Source of the DNA: Marinobacter similis
Lineage (GTDB): Bacteria; Pseudomonadota; Gammaproteobacteria; Pseudomonadales; Oleiphilaceae
DNA: 64,000 bases
Direction: 5' to 3'
NCBI RefSeq assembly: GCF_000830985.1
Contig: NZ_CP007151.1
Location: 3,844,001-3,908,000 of the forward strand
The notes beneath the pieces are model-generated. The model ran no database searches and was not told where the DNA came from. It saw only the letters and a program-made list of their open reading frames with translations. The translations under genes were made by a program, and so were the position numbers. The first letter of the stretch is position 1, and every line of letters begins with the position of its first letter. Positions 1 through 9,214 of this stretch are shown piece after piece.

Positions 1-788
1 CTGTCTGATATGTTCCGGGACCGTCGGTTCATGGGTGCCTTGCTCACCGGAAATTTTCTGGTCATGCCGGCGATCACTGCCTTGCTGATATTGGCGCTGC
101 CGGACAATGACGCGCTGAAGTTGGGAGTGCTTCTGGTATTGCTGATGCCCTGTACCGACTGGTTTGTCACCTTCACTCACCTAGCAAGGGGGACAGCACC
201 CGAGCCATTGCGGCAACACCGGTTCTGCTGATTGCTCAACTGGGTCTTCTTCCACTTTACCTCTGGCTTTTCATGGGTAATCAGTTCGACGTGAATCTTG
301 AGCTTGGGCGGCACCTCCTGCCGGCCTTTGGCGGGCTGATTATTGTCCCGCTTATCCTGGCATTTCTGACTGAAAAACGGGCCGAAAACTCCAGAAAAGT
401 CACCGGGTTTATTCGCTTCATGGGCCTGATTCCGGTCCCTCTGCTTACAGTCGTACTTTTTATCATCACAATGACACAGGTCAGCCAGATCACCAGTACC
501 GGCCCACTCATCTGGCCCTTGATGATTGTGTTCTCAACCTATCTTCTAGCCGCGGCTCTGGTTGGAAAGGCTCTGCGCTGGGTCTTTCGATTACCGGTGG
601 AAACCGGTCGCACCGTCACCTTCAGCCTTGGAACACGCAACTCCTTCGTGGTTTTACCTTTGGCACTTTCAATGCCAGAGGCGTGGGCTGCGGCCGTTGT
701 AGTGATTGTCGTGCAGTCCCTGGTGGAACTGTTTGGAATGATGCTTTATCTGCGGTGGGTGCCTAGTCGGCTGCTACCGAACACCTGA
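1..788 (+). CDS. ACR3/BASS-family arsenite efflux permease-like protein, 5' partial, frameshifted
   Basis: Inner-membrane permease of the bile acid:sodium symporter superfamily, probably of the arsenic-resistance (ACR3-like) branch that extrudes arsenite. The reading frame is open from base 1, so the N-terminus lies outside the window. The first frame carries MPCTDWFVTFTHL, which resembles the conserved ACR3 segment around the Cys of TM4. It then breaks near 183-192 (AAGGGGG run); the second frame continues as STRAIAATPVLLIAQLG, exactly where homologues continue. Several hydrophobic helices follow up to 788. One base appears to be missing, so this is either a sequencing error or a dead gene. 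Substrate is inferred from family resemblance only. Confidence 0.65.
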
Positions 789-832
789 AAATCTGAACCC
801 CGTAAACTCATCTAAAAATAGGAAGATCTCCC

Positions 833-1471
833 GTGCGAACCCGAACCCTGGTCGTAAGTCTTGTTCTTTTTTGTCTGGTTGTCTTTGCTGGTGCTTTTGT
901 TATTTACGATCGCTCTCAGGGCACTAATGAACCCACCGTTGTTGAAAAAACGCCGCTGGTGCGAGATTACTCTCCCGTTATCGGCCCTGAGGACGCACAG
1001 GTAACCATTGTCGAGTTCTTCGACCCATCCTGCGAAGGCTGTCGCGCCATGTACCCTTATGTGAAACAGATTATGGCGGCCTACCCAGACAAAGTGCGCT
1101 TGGTATTGCGCTACGTGCTATTTCACAAAGGCTCGGAAGAGGCCGTCAGAATTCTGGAAACCGCCCGCGAACAGGGAATCTACGAGCCGGTGCTTGACGC
1201 TGTCATGCAAGCCCAGCCCCAGTGGAATGACGATCCGGATGTCACCGCAGCATGGGATGCGGCGGAATCAGCCGGGCTGGATGTAGAAGCCGCTCGGGCC
1301 GGTATGACCTCGCCTGAAATAAACGGCATTATTCAACAGGATGCTGCAGACGTTAAAGCGGTTAAAATTTCCGGAACTCCAACATTCTACGTCAACGGAG
1401 ACTCCTTGAGCCGGCTGGGGCCTCAGGAACTGTACGACCTGGTGACATCCAAGGTAGAGTCACTGGAATAA
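833..1471 (+). CDS. DsbA-family thioredoxin-like periplasmic protein
   Basis: Probable periplasmic thiol:disulfide oxidoreductase of 212 residues. It starts with GTG at 833, preceded by a GGAAG ribosome-binding site. Residues 1-25 form a signal anchor. The active-site CEGC follows VEFFDPS near residue 65, and the thioredoxin-fold cis-Pro segment SGTPTFYVNG lies near residue 185. The next two genes are a CtaG-like and an SCO protein, both copper-delivery factors for cytochrome oxidase, so this protein may keep their Cys residues in the right redox state. The fold is confident; the partner is inferred from context. Confidence 0.8.
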   Translation: MRTRTLVVSLVLFCLVVFAGAFVIYDRSQGTNEPTVVEKTPLVRDYSPVIGPEDAQVTIVEFFDPSCEGCRAMYPYVKQIMAAYPDKVRLVLRYVLFHKGSEEAVRILETAREQGIYEPVLDAVMQAQPQWNDDPDVTAAWDAAESAGLDVEAARAGMTSPEINGIIQQDAADVKAVKISGTPTFYVNGDSLSRLGPQELYDLVTSKVESLE

Positions 1472-1490
1472 CAACAAAACCGGCAACGCT

Positions 1491-2331
1491 ATGTCACTGC
1501 TTGACTACCTTCTACCCTACGATTTCTCACCGCTGACCGTGCTGAGCTACATGCTCGTGATGGGGTTCTATGGCATCGGTCTGCTTCGGATGCCGGATCA
1601 GGATCGGCCTGGCGCGCTGCGGATTTTTGCTTTCACCCTGGGGGTGCTGATCTGTTATGCGGTGATGCAGACCCGCTTCGATTACTACGCGCAATACATG
1701 TTCTTCGTCCATCGGGGCCAGCATCTGATCCTTCATCACATCGGGCCTATCCTGATCGCGCTTTCCAATCCCTTGCCGGTCATGCGGTTCTGGTTTGAAA
1801 AAATCAGCGGGCTGGAAGCGCACGCTCCGGCCTCTGGGTTGGTTCTATCAGGTTCTGCAACAGCCCTTCATCGCCCTTTTCCTGTTTGTGGGGCTCATTT
1901 ATTTCTGGCTGTGGCCATCGATCCATTTCGACGCCATGCTCAGCCGGGATCTGTACTGGGTCATGAACTGGAGCATGTTGCTGGATGGTCTGCTGTTCTG
2001 GTGGTTGATCTTTGACCCAAGACCGCCGGCAATCACCTCATCACTGGGGTATGGCAGACGCATGTTGGTTCTAGCTGCCGCAGGTGTGCTTCAGATGTTT
2101 CTTGGGGCGTGGATCGTGTTTTCACGTGACATGGTCTATGACGTTTACGAAGTCTGTGGCAGAGCCTGGCCGCTGGACCCGGAAGTCGACCAGCTTCTGG
2201 GCGGCATGCTGACCTATATCCCTCCGGCCATGATGAGCATCCTTGGCATTCTTCTGATGCTCCGACGAGCCATGCATCAGGACGGAAAATATACCAACCA
2301 ATCCAAACAACTTGAGGAAACAGCGTCATGA
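1491..2331 (+). CDS. CtaG-like (caa3-type) cytochrome c oxidase assembly membrane protein, frameshifted
   Basis: Multi-pass membrane protein resembling the caa3_CtaG family, which helps copper insertion into cytochrome c oxidase. The N-terminal frame (1491 onward) contains VHRGQHLILHHIGP with conserved histidines. The C-terminal frame ends at 2331 after several more helices (LYWVMNWSMLLDGLLFWW). The two frames meet at a run of six A at 1798-1803; five A would restore one protein of about 280 residues. I treat it as one gene with an indel. The stop overlaps the start of the SCO gene (ATGA at 2328), which suggests translational coupling. Confidence 0.75.
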
Positions 2332-2951
2332 GAACTCGCTTCTGGCGACAGCGCACCAAAATCATACCTGCGACCTTAACGCTGATAGCATCCCTATTAC
2401 TGACTGGTTGTCTTGGCAATGACGCGGAAGACTGGAACGGTAAAAACATCAGTGGCCTGATGCCTGAGCTGGAATTCGACCTGATCAATAGCCAGGGCGA
2501 GTCGGTGTCTGGCGATGATTACAGTGGCCGCGTGAGAATGCTGTTTTTCGGGTTCACCTCGTGCCCCGATGTTTGCCCGACCGCCCTGCAAAAACTCAGT
2601 CAAGCAACCAGTGGCCTGGACCCCGAGCTTCAGGATGAAGTGCTCACTTTGTTCGTGAGTGTCGATCCGAAACGTGACACGCCGGAGCGCCTCGCAAAAT
2701 ACGTGGATTTCTTCGGCGACAATATTATAGGACTCACTGGAAAAGAGCCCCAGCTTCGTGAACTGGCAAAACGATATAGAACAACCTTCGGTTATGACGA
2801 ACCTGACCCCGATGGAAATTATGCGGTGTCACACAGCAGCGCAATCTATGTATTTGATCGCGAAGGTAACCCCCGCCTTTTAATGCGGCCCGATTTGAGT
2901 AGGGAAGAAATTCGGCATGACCTCGTTGCTCTAATTCAGGAGGATTCCTGA
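2328..2951 (+). CDS. SCO1/SenC-family copper chaperone lipoprotein
   Basis: SCO-type thioredoxin-like protein of 207 residues that loads copper into the CuA site of cytochrome oxidase or serves copper homeostasis. The signal ends in the lipobox LTGC (Cys 28), so it is predicted to be membrane-anchored. The metal-binding motif FTSCPDVCPTAL (CxxxC) is near residue 83, and the conserved distal His is in YAVSHSSAIYVFD. It begins inside the stop codon of the CtaG-like gene. With the DsbA-like protein upstream this makes a three-gene oxidase-assembly unit inside a metal-resistance island. Confidence 0.9.
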   Translation: MRTRFWRQRTKIIPATLTLIASLLLTGCLGNDAEDWNGKNISGLMPELEFDLINSQGESVSGDDYSGRVRMLFFGFTSCPDVCPTALQKLSQATSGLDPELQDEVLTLFVSVDPKRDTPERLAKYVDFFGDNIIGLTGKEPQLRELAKRYRTTFGYDEPDPDGNYAVSHSSAIYVFDREGNPRLLMRPDLSREEIRHDLVALIQEDS

Positions 2952-3090
2952 GTCAACGAAGCTTGCCATTGGAAAGAATGCCTAGCTTCTGCGGAATACG
3001 GCAGCAGCACTTGACTCAAGATGTGATCGCCAGACGCTTACCAAATACATTGCTTTGCTGAATGTTGAAAAAATGTGACGCACGCTTAGT

Positions 3091-3112
3091 GGCAGCCGAT
3101 ATTTCGGCTGCC
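3091..3112. terminator. Hairpin downstream of the SCO gene
   Basis: Perfect 9-bp inverted repeat, GGCAGCCGA and TCGGCTGCC, with a 4-base loop, between the SCO gene and the convergent DUF932 remnant. The T-run is weak on the plus strand (TGGTTTATT), so it may be a bidirectional terminator or another repeat. Confidence 0.45.
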
Positions 3113-3129
3113 TGGTTTATTACCCTTAA

Positions 3130-3880
3130 CTAACCTATTTTCAACTTACCGTTCTTTAAGCCCCGCTGAATTGTTGGCATGCTGATAGGACTGCTATTCA
3201 TTTCTTTGGACGATTCGTTCGGATAAAACTCTTCAACCACCTGGCCCATCTCATCCTCATCATACTTAAACAGCGCATTCCCAAATCCCCTGGCAGCCGC
3301 TGCACCTAGGGCAGCCTGATCAACGCCCTCCTCCTTCACCTTGACGGCATTGGCCGTGGAGCCTTTCAGCGCCACTGCGAGAGTGTTGCTGCACACCACG
3401 CGAATACTGATGAACTGAGCTGTCGTAGCCAAGGTGCCATCGCAGGCAGTCGCCAGAAGGACGTGGGCATTGGTTTGATCGTTGCCCTTGAGCATGCCCG
3501 ATTGGTCGGTACGCATATTGCCCACATCCTACGGCCACCTTTCAGTACACCGGCTGTTTCCTGCTCAAAGCCAGACACCTCGGTCAAATCCCGAAAGAAA
3601 TCTAGAATCCCCTCGGGCTGAACCACCTTGAAGCGACTACCGACGACCGACAGCTGAGCCTTGGTATCCGAACGGCAAAGCACTTTGGAATCCGGGTGAG
3701 ACAGGATTTCACCCAGGCTGCCCCCGGAACTAGTGCCGCGGACCGGGCTTTCCTGAATTTGCCAGTCTAAGCCCGCTTGTTTTGCCCATACCTCCATGTG
3801 GTGATTGGAAGTCAGTTCATTCCCCAGACCATGCCAGGGGCATGGCCAACGGAGAGGATTTGCTCGATGAGATGAGCCAT
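3130..3880 (-). pseudogene. DUF932 / phage-plasmid-like protein (TIGR03299-like), broken
   Basis: Remnant of the DUF932 family, proteins of unknown function common on plasmids, phages and integrative elements. The start ATG at 3880 has a good AGGAG site. Early residues MAHLIEQILSVGHAP lead to a frame break near 3835; the next frame reads WHGLGNELTSNHHMEVWAKQ, then SKVLCRSDTKAQLSVVGSRF. A second break lies near 3530, after which the last frame carries LLATACDGTLATTAQF and VVCSNTLAVALKGS. Two breaks and a total of about 250 residues, shorter than I expect for the family, suggest real decay, though assembly indels elsewhere make this less certain. Confidence 0.7.
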
Positions 3881-4176
3881 GGTTGTTCTCCTTTGGATTT
3901 GCGAGGGGAATTAATGAGGATCGTTGCGAGAATCGGGATCGGTACTGAAGTAATAGCCGCAATCGAGGCAGCGGAGGCGCCAGTAGCTCCACCCAACAGC
4001 GCATCAATGACAGCGCCGCCAATACCGCCGACGGTCGCACTCACGGGACCAGAAACGATCCCAAGCGCGGCACCCGCTTGGGTACCGGCAGACGCGCCGA
4101 CCACACCAGCGGTTTTCTTGCCGTAGTTGTTCTTGCCGAACCGCCAGGACAGGCAGTTGGGACATTGTTCAGACAT
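3817..4176 (-). CDS. Small zinc-ribbon, glycine-zipper membrane-active protein
   Basis: Hypothetical protein of about 119 residues, starting at 4176. It begins with CPNCLSWRFGK, a short Cys pair, followed by a Gly/Ala-rich hydrophobic stretch (residues 22-85) with GxxxG spacing typical of glycine-zipper segments. Its end overlaps the start of the DUF932 gene, so the last 30 residues may be read in the wrong frame. It probably belongs with the DUF932 gene as one mobile-element cassette. Function unknown. Confidence 0.5.
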   Translation of the reverse strand: MSEQCPNCLSWRFGKNNYGKKTAGVVGASAGTQAGAALGIVSGPVSATVGGIGGAVIDALLGGATGASAASIAAITSVPIPILATILINSPRKSKGEQPWLISSSKSSPLAMPLAWSGE

Positions 4177-4338
4177 TGGAAATTACCTCTGTGAATTGGG
4201 AGGGAAGGCACTTTCAGTGCCCTGGTTCACAGAGGTGATATAGGTTTAAGATTTTTTTGATTGCCCTGATCCAGTGCTTGACGTATGAGCAGCTCAAGGG
4301 TTTTATGATCACCTTTGGTATTTAATCCGGGTCGACCA

Positions 4339-4719
4339 ATGCTCTTCCGAAACGTCACCACCGCATTGCTAAGTATTCTGCTTTTGCTCGGCACCGTACC
4401 ATCGGGTCTAGCTGGGGTAGCAATGGGTGCCACTGATGCGATTGGCAGTGAGACTCATTGCCGTGGAATGGGTCAAGGTTATTCGGCTGATATGGAATCT
4501 GGCACCGCCAAGGTACCGACGAACTGCAGTGATCCTGAGAAGATGAACTGTTTGCGGATCGCAGCGCAATGCCCCTTATTACCGCTATATGCGCTAACAG
4601 GCGCAAGCTCCATTCCAAGTATTCGGCCCACCACAGGTTTTGATGCCGCACCGATCAGTGCGGAATATCAGAGTCCTATCGAAGACGTTCTCACGCCCCC
4701 ACCTGATTCTCGCTCCTGA
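4339..4719 (+). CDS. Small exported Cys-containing protein upstream of copper genes
   Basis: Hypothetical exported protein of 126 residues, taking ATG at 4339 because the signal peptide begins there (MLFRNVTTALLSILLLLGTV). The mature part has four cysteines (in THCRGMG, TNCSD, MNCLR and AAQCP) and a C-terminal tail SPIEDVLTPPPDSRS. A second protein in this window (18,440-18,847) has the same layout: signal, scattered Cys, and a tail with DTLTPPP, also next to copper genes. A role in metal sensing or binding is inferred from this pairing only. Confidence 0.55.
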   Translation: MLFRNVTTALLSILLLLGTVPSGLAGVAMGATDAIGSETHCRGMGQGYSADMESGTAKVPTNCSDPEKMNCLRIAAQCPLLPLYALTGASSIPSIRPTTGFDAAPISAEYQSPIEDVLTPPPDSRS

Positions 4720-4835
4720 ACCACTGTTCCGCCGAGTCCGGGCTCCAAAGCTCGGCACAAGAATATCCGCTCGAACACAAAAGCAGTTCTGGCAATGGCT
4801 ACACGGGTCCGGATCTGCGCGTAAGGAGAATGACG

Positions 4836-5099
4836 ATGAAAACCACTACGTTCAAAATGATCGGTGCAGGTGCTGTTCTTACCGCCGCCATCGCTAGCGT
4901 TTCCGCTTTTGCCCACAAACCTGAACAGCAAGGTATGGGCATGATGGGCGAACACATGGAGACCATGGGCGGCATGATGGGAATGATGTCCGGCATGTCC
5001 GCCGAGGATCGTTCCAAAATGCAGGCGGCGTGCATGAAGATGATGCAGAGCCACAACAAAGCGTCGCCATCAAGCAATCAGGACGAATCCAGCCAATAA
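4836..5099 (+). CDS. Methionine-rich small periplasmic protein, possible copper binder
   Basis: Exported protein of 87 residues. ATG at 4836 is preferred over 4830, because AAGGAG at 4823-4828 then sits 7 bases upstream. The signal peptide ends near SVSAFA. The mature part is very rich in Met and Gly (GMGMMGEHMETMGGMMGMM) with one Cys and two His, a pattern seen in periplasmic Cu(I)-binding proteins. It sits between a Cys-containing exported protein and a DUF411 protein, consistent with copper handling. No defined family was recognised. Confidence 0.6.
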   Translation: MKTTTFKMIGAGAVLTAAIASVSAFAHKPEQQGMGMMGEHMETMGGMMGMMSGMSAEDRSKMQAACMKMMQSHNKASPSSNQDESSQ

Positions 5100-5178
5100 C
5101 TAATCAAGAGCACATGGCTGGTGACGCGCCAAAATCTGCGACACCAGCCTCACTCAAATCATTTGACAGGAACACTCT

Positions 5179-5682
5179 ATGAGAACCTCTATCGCTGCCG
5201 GCTCAATCGCTCTTGCTTTGAGCACTTTTTCTATGGGATTCCAACTTCACGCCGCCGAACCCACTCTAGAAAACGGCGTATCGGGTAAAACCGATCATGC
5301 AATTACCGTTTACAAGAGCCCCAATTGTTCATGTTGTGCCGACTGGGCAGAGCACCTTGAGAACAATGGATTCGAAGTGAACATTGAGAACACGAGCAAC
5401 ATCAACGAAATCAAAACCCAACATCAGATTCCACGAGACATGGCTTCTTGTCATACCGGCATTATCGACGGCGTGGTGATCGAGGGTCATGTTCCAGCGG
5501 ACGACATCAAGGCCTACCTGAAATCACGTTCTCAACCATTCGGCGACAAGACACTCGGCCTCGCTGTCCCTGGCATGCCACATGGCACACCAGGCATGGA
5601 AACCGGCAGGCAGGATAACTATGACGTGATGGCATTTACCGCCGACGGCAAGGCTCAAAGCGTCAAACGATACGAGTTCTGA
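5179..5682 (+). CDS. DUF411-family exported metal-binding protein
   Basis: Periplasmic protein of 167 residues belonging to DUF411, often found beside copper genes. The signal peptide covers residues 1-25. The core motif YKSPNCSCCADWAEHL (near residue 47) has the CxCC cluster typical of the family; MASCHTGIIDGVVIEGHVP follows. The C-terminal part (PGMPHGTPGMETG) is the usual Met/His segment. The stop is directly followed by the CcdA-like gene start at 5684, so the two are likely cotranscribed. The family is well recognised; the exact role, copper chaperone or detoxification, is not established. Confidence 0.85.
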   Translation: MRTSIAAGSIALALSTFSMGFQLHAAEPTLENGVSGKTDHAITVYKSPNCSCCADWAEHLENNGFEVNIENTSNINEIKTQHQIPRDMASCHTGIIDGVVIEGHVPADDIKAYLKSRSQPFGDKTLGLAVPGMPHGTPGMETGRQDNYDVMAFTADGKAQSVKRYEF

Positions 5683-5683
5683 T

Positions 5684-6405
5684 ATGCCGGACCTCGCAAC
5701 CTGGGGCACTCTGGCCGCCTTTCTCGGCGGCCTTGTGTCCTTCTTCTCCCCTTGTACCCTTCCGCTCGTACCGGGTTATCTATCCGTTGTGACCGGCGGC
5801 GCGGTAAGCGAAGCCTCAAATAGGTTGAAGGCTTTTTGGTTGAGCCTTTGTTTTGTGATGGGGTTCAGTTTGGTTTTTGTCGCGCTCGGTGCGAGCGCCA
5901 GCCTCCTGGGCCAATGGCTGATGGCCTACCGTCAGGAAGCCAATCTGGTGGCAGGCGCACTGATTATGCTGATGGGGCTATTCATGCTGGGTTGGTGGAG
6001 CATGCCCGCACTGCAACGCGACTGGCGCCTGGGGCAGACACTGGAAGGTGGGAGCCAACGGCGGCCTTTTTGCTGGGTGTGGCCTTTGCCGTCGGATGGA
6101 CGCCCTGTATTGGTCCCATACTTGGGGCCATTCTGGCTCTGAGCTCTACGCATGCCAACGCCGAAACGGGAATGCTGTATCTGGCAATATATTCGTTGGG
6201 ACTGGCGTTGCCTTTTCTTGGGAGCGCCCTGTTCATTGAGCATTTTCGCAAGCGCATGCGCGGCCTGAGCCGCTGGAGCAGGTTTCTGAGAGCGCTGGCT
6301 GGCTTGGTGTTGATTGTCATGGGCGTGATGGTGTTGACCGGTCAAATGACTCGGCTTGCCACATGGATGCTATCCACATTTCCAGTTTTGGGAGAGCTCG
6401 GCTAA
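5684..6405 (+). CDS. CcdA/DsbD-type thiol-reducing transmembrane protein, frameshifted
   Basis: Six-helix inner-membrane protein of the cytochrome c biogenesis CcdA family, which passes electrons from cytoplasmic thioredoxin to periplasmic thiols. The first redox Cys is in FFSPCTLPLVPGYLS (near residue 24), the second in AVGWTPCIGPILGA after the break. The frames meet near 6055; one extra C in the AGCC stretch would join them, giving about 240 residues. Following DUF411 by one base, it probably keeps periplasmic metal-binding thiols reduced. Treated as one gene with an indel. Confidence 0.8.
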
Positions 6406-6459
6406 TGTTTTTCAGGAAGTGAGAATGCCTTGGTCTTCGAGTCGCAATAACGGTCTGCC

Positions 6460-6888
6460 TCAAGCCTCTGTGGTTTCGATGATCCCGGTGTGCAATGACG
6501 CAATTAGAGGACAATGAACGTCCCCTTTTTGCCTATGGCATCGGGCGACCATGTCGCTCAGAACATTCTCAATCCTCTCAAGCTTTTTGATCTTTCCACG
6601 CACGGACTCCAGTTTGTGCTCGGCCAGGATACTGGCTTCCTGGCAGTGGGCGCCATCTTCCAGCCGAAGCAGGTCGATAATCTCGTCGAGACTGAAGCCT
6701 AAGTTCTGCGCCGATTTCACGAACGTCAATCGATCAATATCGGCAGAACCATAGCGTCTAATTCCGCCGGGAGGGCGCTGGGGCTCCGATAACAGACCCC
6801 GCCGTTGGTAATAGCGAATGGTCTCGACATGGACACCGGTTGCCTTGGCCAGCCCCCCGATAGTCAGTGGATTTACTTTATTCACCAT
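6460..6888 (-). CDS. merR: MerR, Hg(II)-responsive transcriptional regulator
   Basis: MerR-type activator/repressor of 142 residues. The winged helix-turn-helix is at residues 7-75 (LTIGGLAKATGVHVETIRYY). The three mercury-binding cysteines are present: in GAHCQEAS, in MVARCHRQ and in GDVHCPLI, matching Cys82, Cys117 and Cys126 of Tn501 MerR. Unlike Tn21/Tn501, it lies downstream of merA in the same direction, with a MerR-type dyad at 6900-6915 just before its start codon. It should control the merT promoter at 9153-9183. Confidence 0.93.
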   Translation of the reverse strand: MVNKVNPLTIGGLAKATGVHVETIRYYQRRGLLSEPQRPPGGIRRYGSADIDRLTFVKSAQNLGFSLDEIIDLLRLEDGAHCQEASILAEHKLESVRGKIKKLERIENVLSDMVARCHRQKGDVHCPLIASLHTGIIETTEA

Positions 6889-6899
6889 GCGGGCTTACT

Positions 6900-6915
6900 C
6901 CGTAGTTGACTACGG
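6900..6915 (-). promoter_or_regulatory. MerR-type operator dyad upstream of merR
   Basis: Dyad CCGTAG-TTGA-CTACGG, ending 12 bp before the merR start. It closely matches the merT operator dyad. On the minus strand it overlaps the likely GGAG ribosome-binding site of merR, so bound MerR would repress its own synthesis. A clear -35/-10 pair on the minus strand is not obvious. Confidence 0.6.
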
Positions 6916-6985
6916 CATTAGTTTACTTCATCAACTAAGGTCACTAATAGAGAATTTGCCCATGCAAATCATGGACTACCTTACC

Positions 6986-8388
6986 TTATCCTGCACAGCA
7001 GGATAGTTGTTTGACATCCTTGGTAAAGGTTTGAGCGCACAGCTTCAAACCTTCTACCATCGTCAGGTACGGGAACAGCTCATCGGCAATCTCGTTGACG
7101 GTCATGCGCGCACGTAGCGCCATCACCGCAGTCTGGATCAGTTCGCCGGCCTCACCCGCCACGGATTGCACACCCAGTAACCGCCCGCTTTCACGTTCCG
7201 CGACCAGTTTGATGAAGCCGCCGGTATCAAAATTGACCAGGGCCCGTGGCACGTTGTCGAGGGTCAGGGTGCGGCTGTCAGTGACGAAGCCTCTTACCTC
7301 GGCGTCGGCTTCAGACAAACCGACGGTCGCAATCTGCGGATCGGTAAAGACCACTTCGGGCATGGCGCTGAGATCGAGCCGCGCATCACCACCGGTCATA
7401 TTGACTGCTGCCCGACTGCCACCGGCAGCGGCGACAAAAACGAACTGCGGCTGGTCGGTGCAGTCCCCAGCAGCATAGATGTCGGGCACCGTGTACGCAT
7501 ACCGTTATCGACTAAAATCGCCCCGCGGGCAGCCTCGACGCCGATAGCCTCCAGGTTCAGTCTGTCTGTGTTCGGTGTGCGTCCCACGGCCACCAGCAGC
7601 CGATCGGCCCGCAGCTCCCCCGCGTTCGTGGCGAGAACGAACTCCTCATTGGTATAGCTGATCTGGCTCGCCTGCGTGTTATTCAGAACCTTGATACCCT
7701 CGGCCTGGAACGCGGTTTCAATGGCCTCGCCAACCGCCGGGTCTTCACGGGAAAACAGCCGGCTACGCGCCAGGATGGTCACCTCACTGCCCAGCCGGGC
7801 AAACGCCTGTGCCAGCTCCACTGCCACGACGGACGCCCCGATGACAGTCAGCCGATCTGGAATGGTGTCGCTGGCCAGTGCCGTGGTGGACGTCCAGTAC
7901 GGCGTATCGGACAACCCCGGAACCGGAGGAATGGCTGGCCGCGCACCGGTACCGATGAACGCTTTGTCAAAGCATACTTCGCTTTCCGTGCCGTCAGCTC
8001 CCGTCACTGTCAGCGTATTGGAATCGGTAAAACGGGCCTCACCCTGCAGGACAGTGATCGCCGGATTGTCTTCGAGAATCCCCTCATATTTCGCAAGACG
8101 AAGTTCATCGACCCGGGCCTGTTGCTGGGACAGCAACCGGGGCCGATCAATCGAAGGCTCGACCGCCCCAATGCCCTCGTCGAACGGACTGGTGCGGCGC
8201 AGATGGGCTACGTGAGCGGCGCGGATCATGATCTTAGATGGCACGCAGCCGATATTGACGCAGGTGCCACCAAGAGTGCCACGCTCGATCAACGTTACCC
8301 GGGCTCCGCGTTCCGCCGACTTCAAAGCGGCGGCCATGGCACTGCCGCCACTGCCAATCACAGCAATGTGCAGATCGTTATCACTCAT
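6986..8388 (-). CDS. merA: Mercuric reductase MerA, short form, frameshifted
   Basis: Cytosolic flavoprotein reducing Hg(II) to Hg(0) with NADPH. ATG at 8388 has AGGAG eight bases upstream. Visible parts: FAD fold AVIGSGGSAMAAALKSAE, redox-active GGTCVNIGCVPSK (near residue 45), NADPH fold, second FAD motif IYAAGDCT, and the C-terminal vicinal pair LSCCAG that hands Hg(II) to the active site. The N-terminal HMA domain of some MerAs is absent. The frames break near 7492-7498; one missing base explains it. About 467 residues when joined. It follows merP in the operon. Confidence 0.92.
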
Positions 8389-8442
8389 AAACACCACTCC
8401 TGAACGAATGTGCTATTGCAACAAAGTCTTGGTTTTTGATGG

Positions 8443-8739
8443 CTACTCCTGTTTTTCCAGGGTCTGTTTGAGCGTGGATGGATAGCCCGCGTTGGTGGTG
8501 GCCTGAGTTAATGCTTCAACGGAGGTTTTCTCATCGTCGAAAATAACCGTCGCATCACGCTCCTCATAGCGGACCTGGACAGAACTCACCCCATCAACCC
8601 TCTTGAGAGCGGCTTTGACGGTGATCGGGCAAGCCGAACAAGTCATTCCGGGAACCGACAAGGTCACCGTCTTTTGCGCCGCCAAGGCAGGCAGGCTGAA
8701 CAGCGTGAACAGTACGGCAGTGATCAGGGACTTTTTCAT
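8443..8739 (-). CDS. merP: Periplasmic mercury-binding protein MerP
   Basis: Exported HMA-domain protein of 98 residues. The start is ATG at 8739 (MKKSLITAVLFTLFSLPALA signal). The metal site GMTCSAC is near residue 33. It scavenges Hg(II) in the periplasm and hands it to MerT. It lies between merT (stop 8753) and merA (start 8388), all on the minus strand. Confidence 0.93.
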   Translation of the reverse strand: MKKSLITAVLFTLFSLPALAAQKTVTLSVPGMTCSACPITVKAALKRVDGVSSVQVRYEERDATVIFDDEKTSVEALTQATTNAGYPSTLKQTLEKQE

Positions 8740-8752
8740 GGTGCATTGCCTC

Positions 8753-9115
8753 TCAGTAAAATAGCGGTAAGACAAAAGGGAATGCCAACGCGGTCAGTAT
8801 GAGCAGCGCGACGATCCAGAAGGTGATCTTGTAAGCGGTGCGCACTTGCGGTACTGCGCAGACCTCGCCCGGATCGCAATCCTGTGCCGGCCGGTATATC
8901 CGACGCCAGGCAAAGACCATCGCCACCAGAGCAGCACCAATGAACCACGGCCGGTAGGGCTCCAGAGCAGCAAGATTGCCGATCCAGGCACCGGAAACAC
9001 CCAGGGTAATCAGAACAAGGGGGCCAAGACAGCAGGCCGATGCGAGCACTGCTGCGACCCCGCCTGCGATTAACGACCCCCGACCGGATTTGAACTCTGA
9101 TTTCAACTCTGACAT
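8753..9115 (-). CDS. merT: Mercuric transport protein MerT
   Basis: Inner-membrane Hg(II) importer of 120 residues with three predicted helices. The start ATG at 9115 (MSELKSE) has AAGGGA about 8 bases upstream; longer starts up to 9154 would run into the promoter. The first helix holds the vicinal pair ASACCLGPL, and the cytoplasmic loop has CDPGEVCAVP, the two Cys pairs needed for transport. It is the first gene of the merTPA operon, directly behind a canonical MerR promoter. Confidence 0.93.
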   Translation of the reverse strand: MSELKSEFKSGRGSLIAGGVAAVLASACCLGPLVLITLGVSGAWIGNLAALEPYRPWFIGAALVAMVFAWRRIYRPAQDCDPGEVCAVPQVRTAYKITFWIVALLILTALAFPFVLPLFY

Positions 9116-9152
9116 TACGACGGTTCCCTTCATAACTTTGCCGGCTATCTTC

Positions 9153-9183
9153 AAAATACTTCCGTAGTCGGCTACGGAGTCAA
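9153..9183 (-). promoter_or_regulatory. merTPA promoter/operator
   Basis: On the minus strand: -35 TTGACT (9178-9183), a 19-bp spacer holding the dyad TCCGTAG-CCGA-CTACGGA (9161-9178), and -10 TATTTT (9153-9158). A 19-bp spacer with the dyad between the boxes is the hallmark of promoters twisted into activity by Hg-bound MerR. It lies 38 bp upstream of the merT start. Confidence 0.88.
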
Positions 9184-9214
9184 GCCCTACACTCCTATAG
9201 AAAGTTCAGCGCTC

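Noticed and set aside
6895..6925. Rightward MerR-type promoter on the plus strand (CTTACT, 19 bp, TAGTTT)
   Set aside because: Boxes are poor and it would read against merA; the dyad is better explained as an operator for merR.
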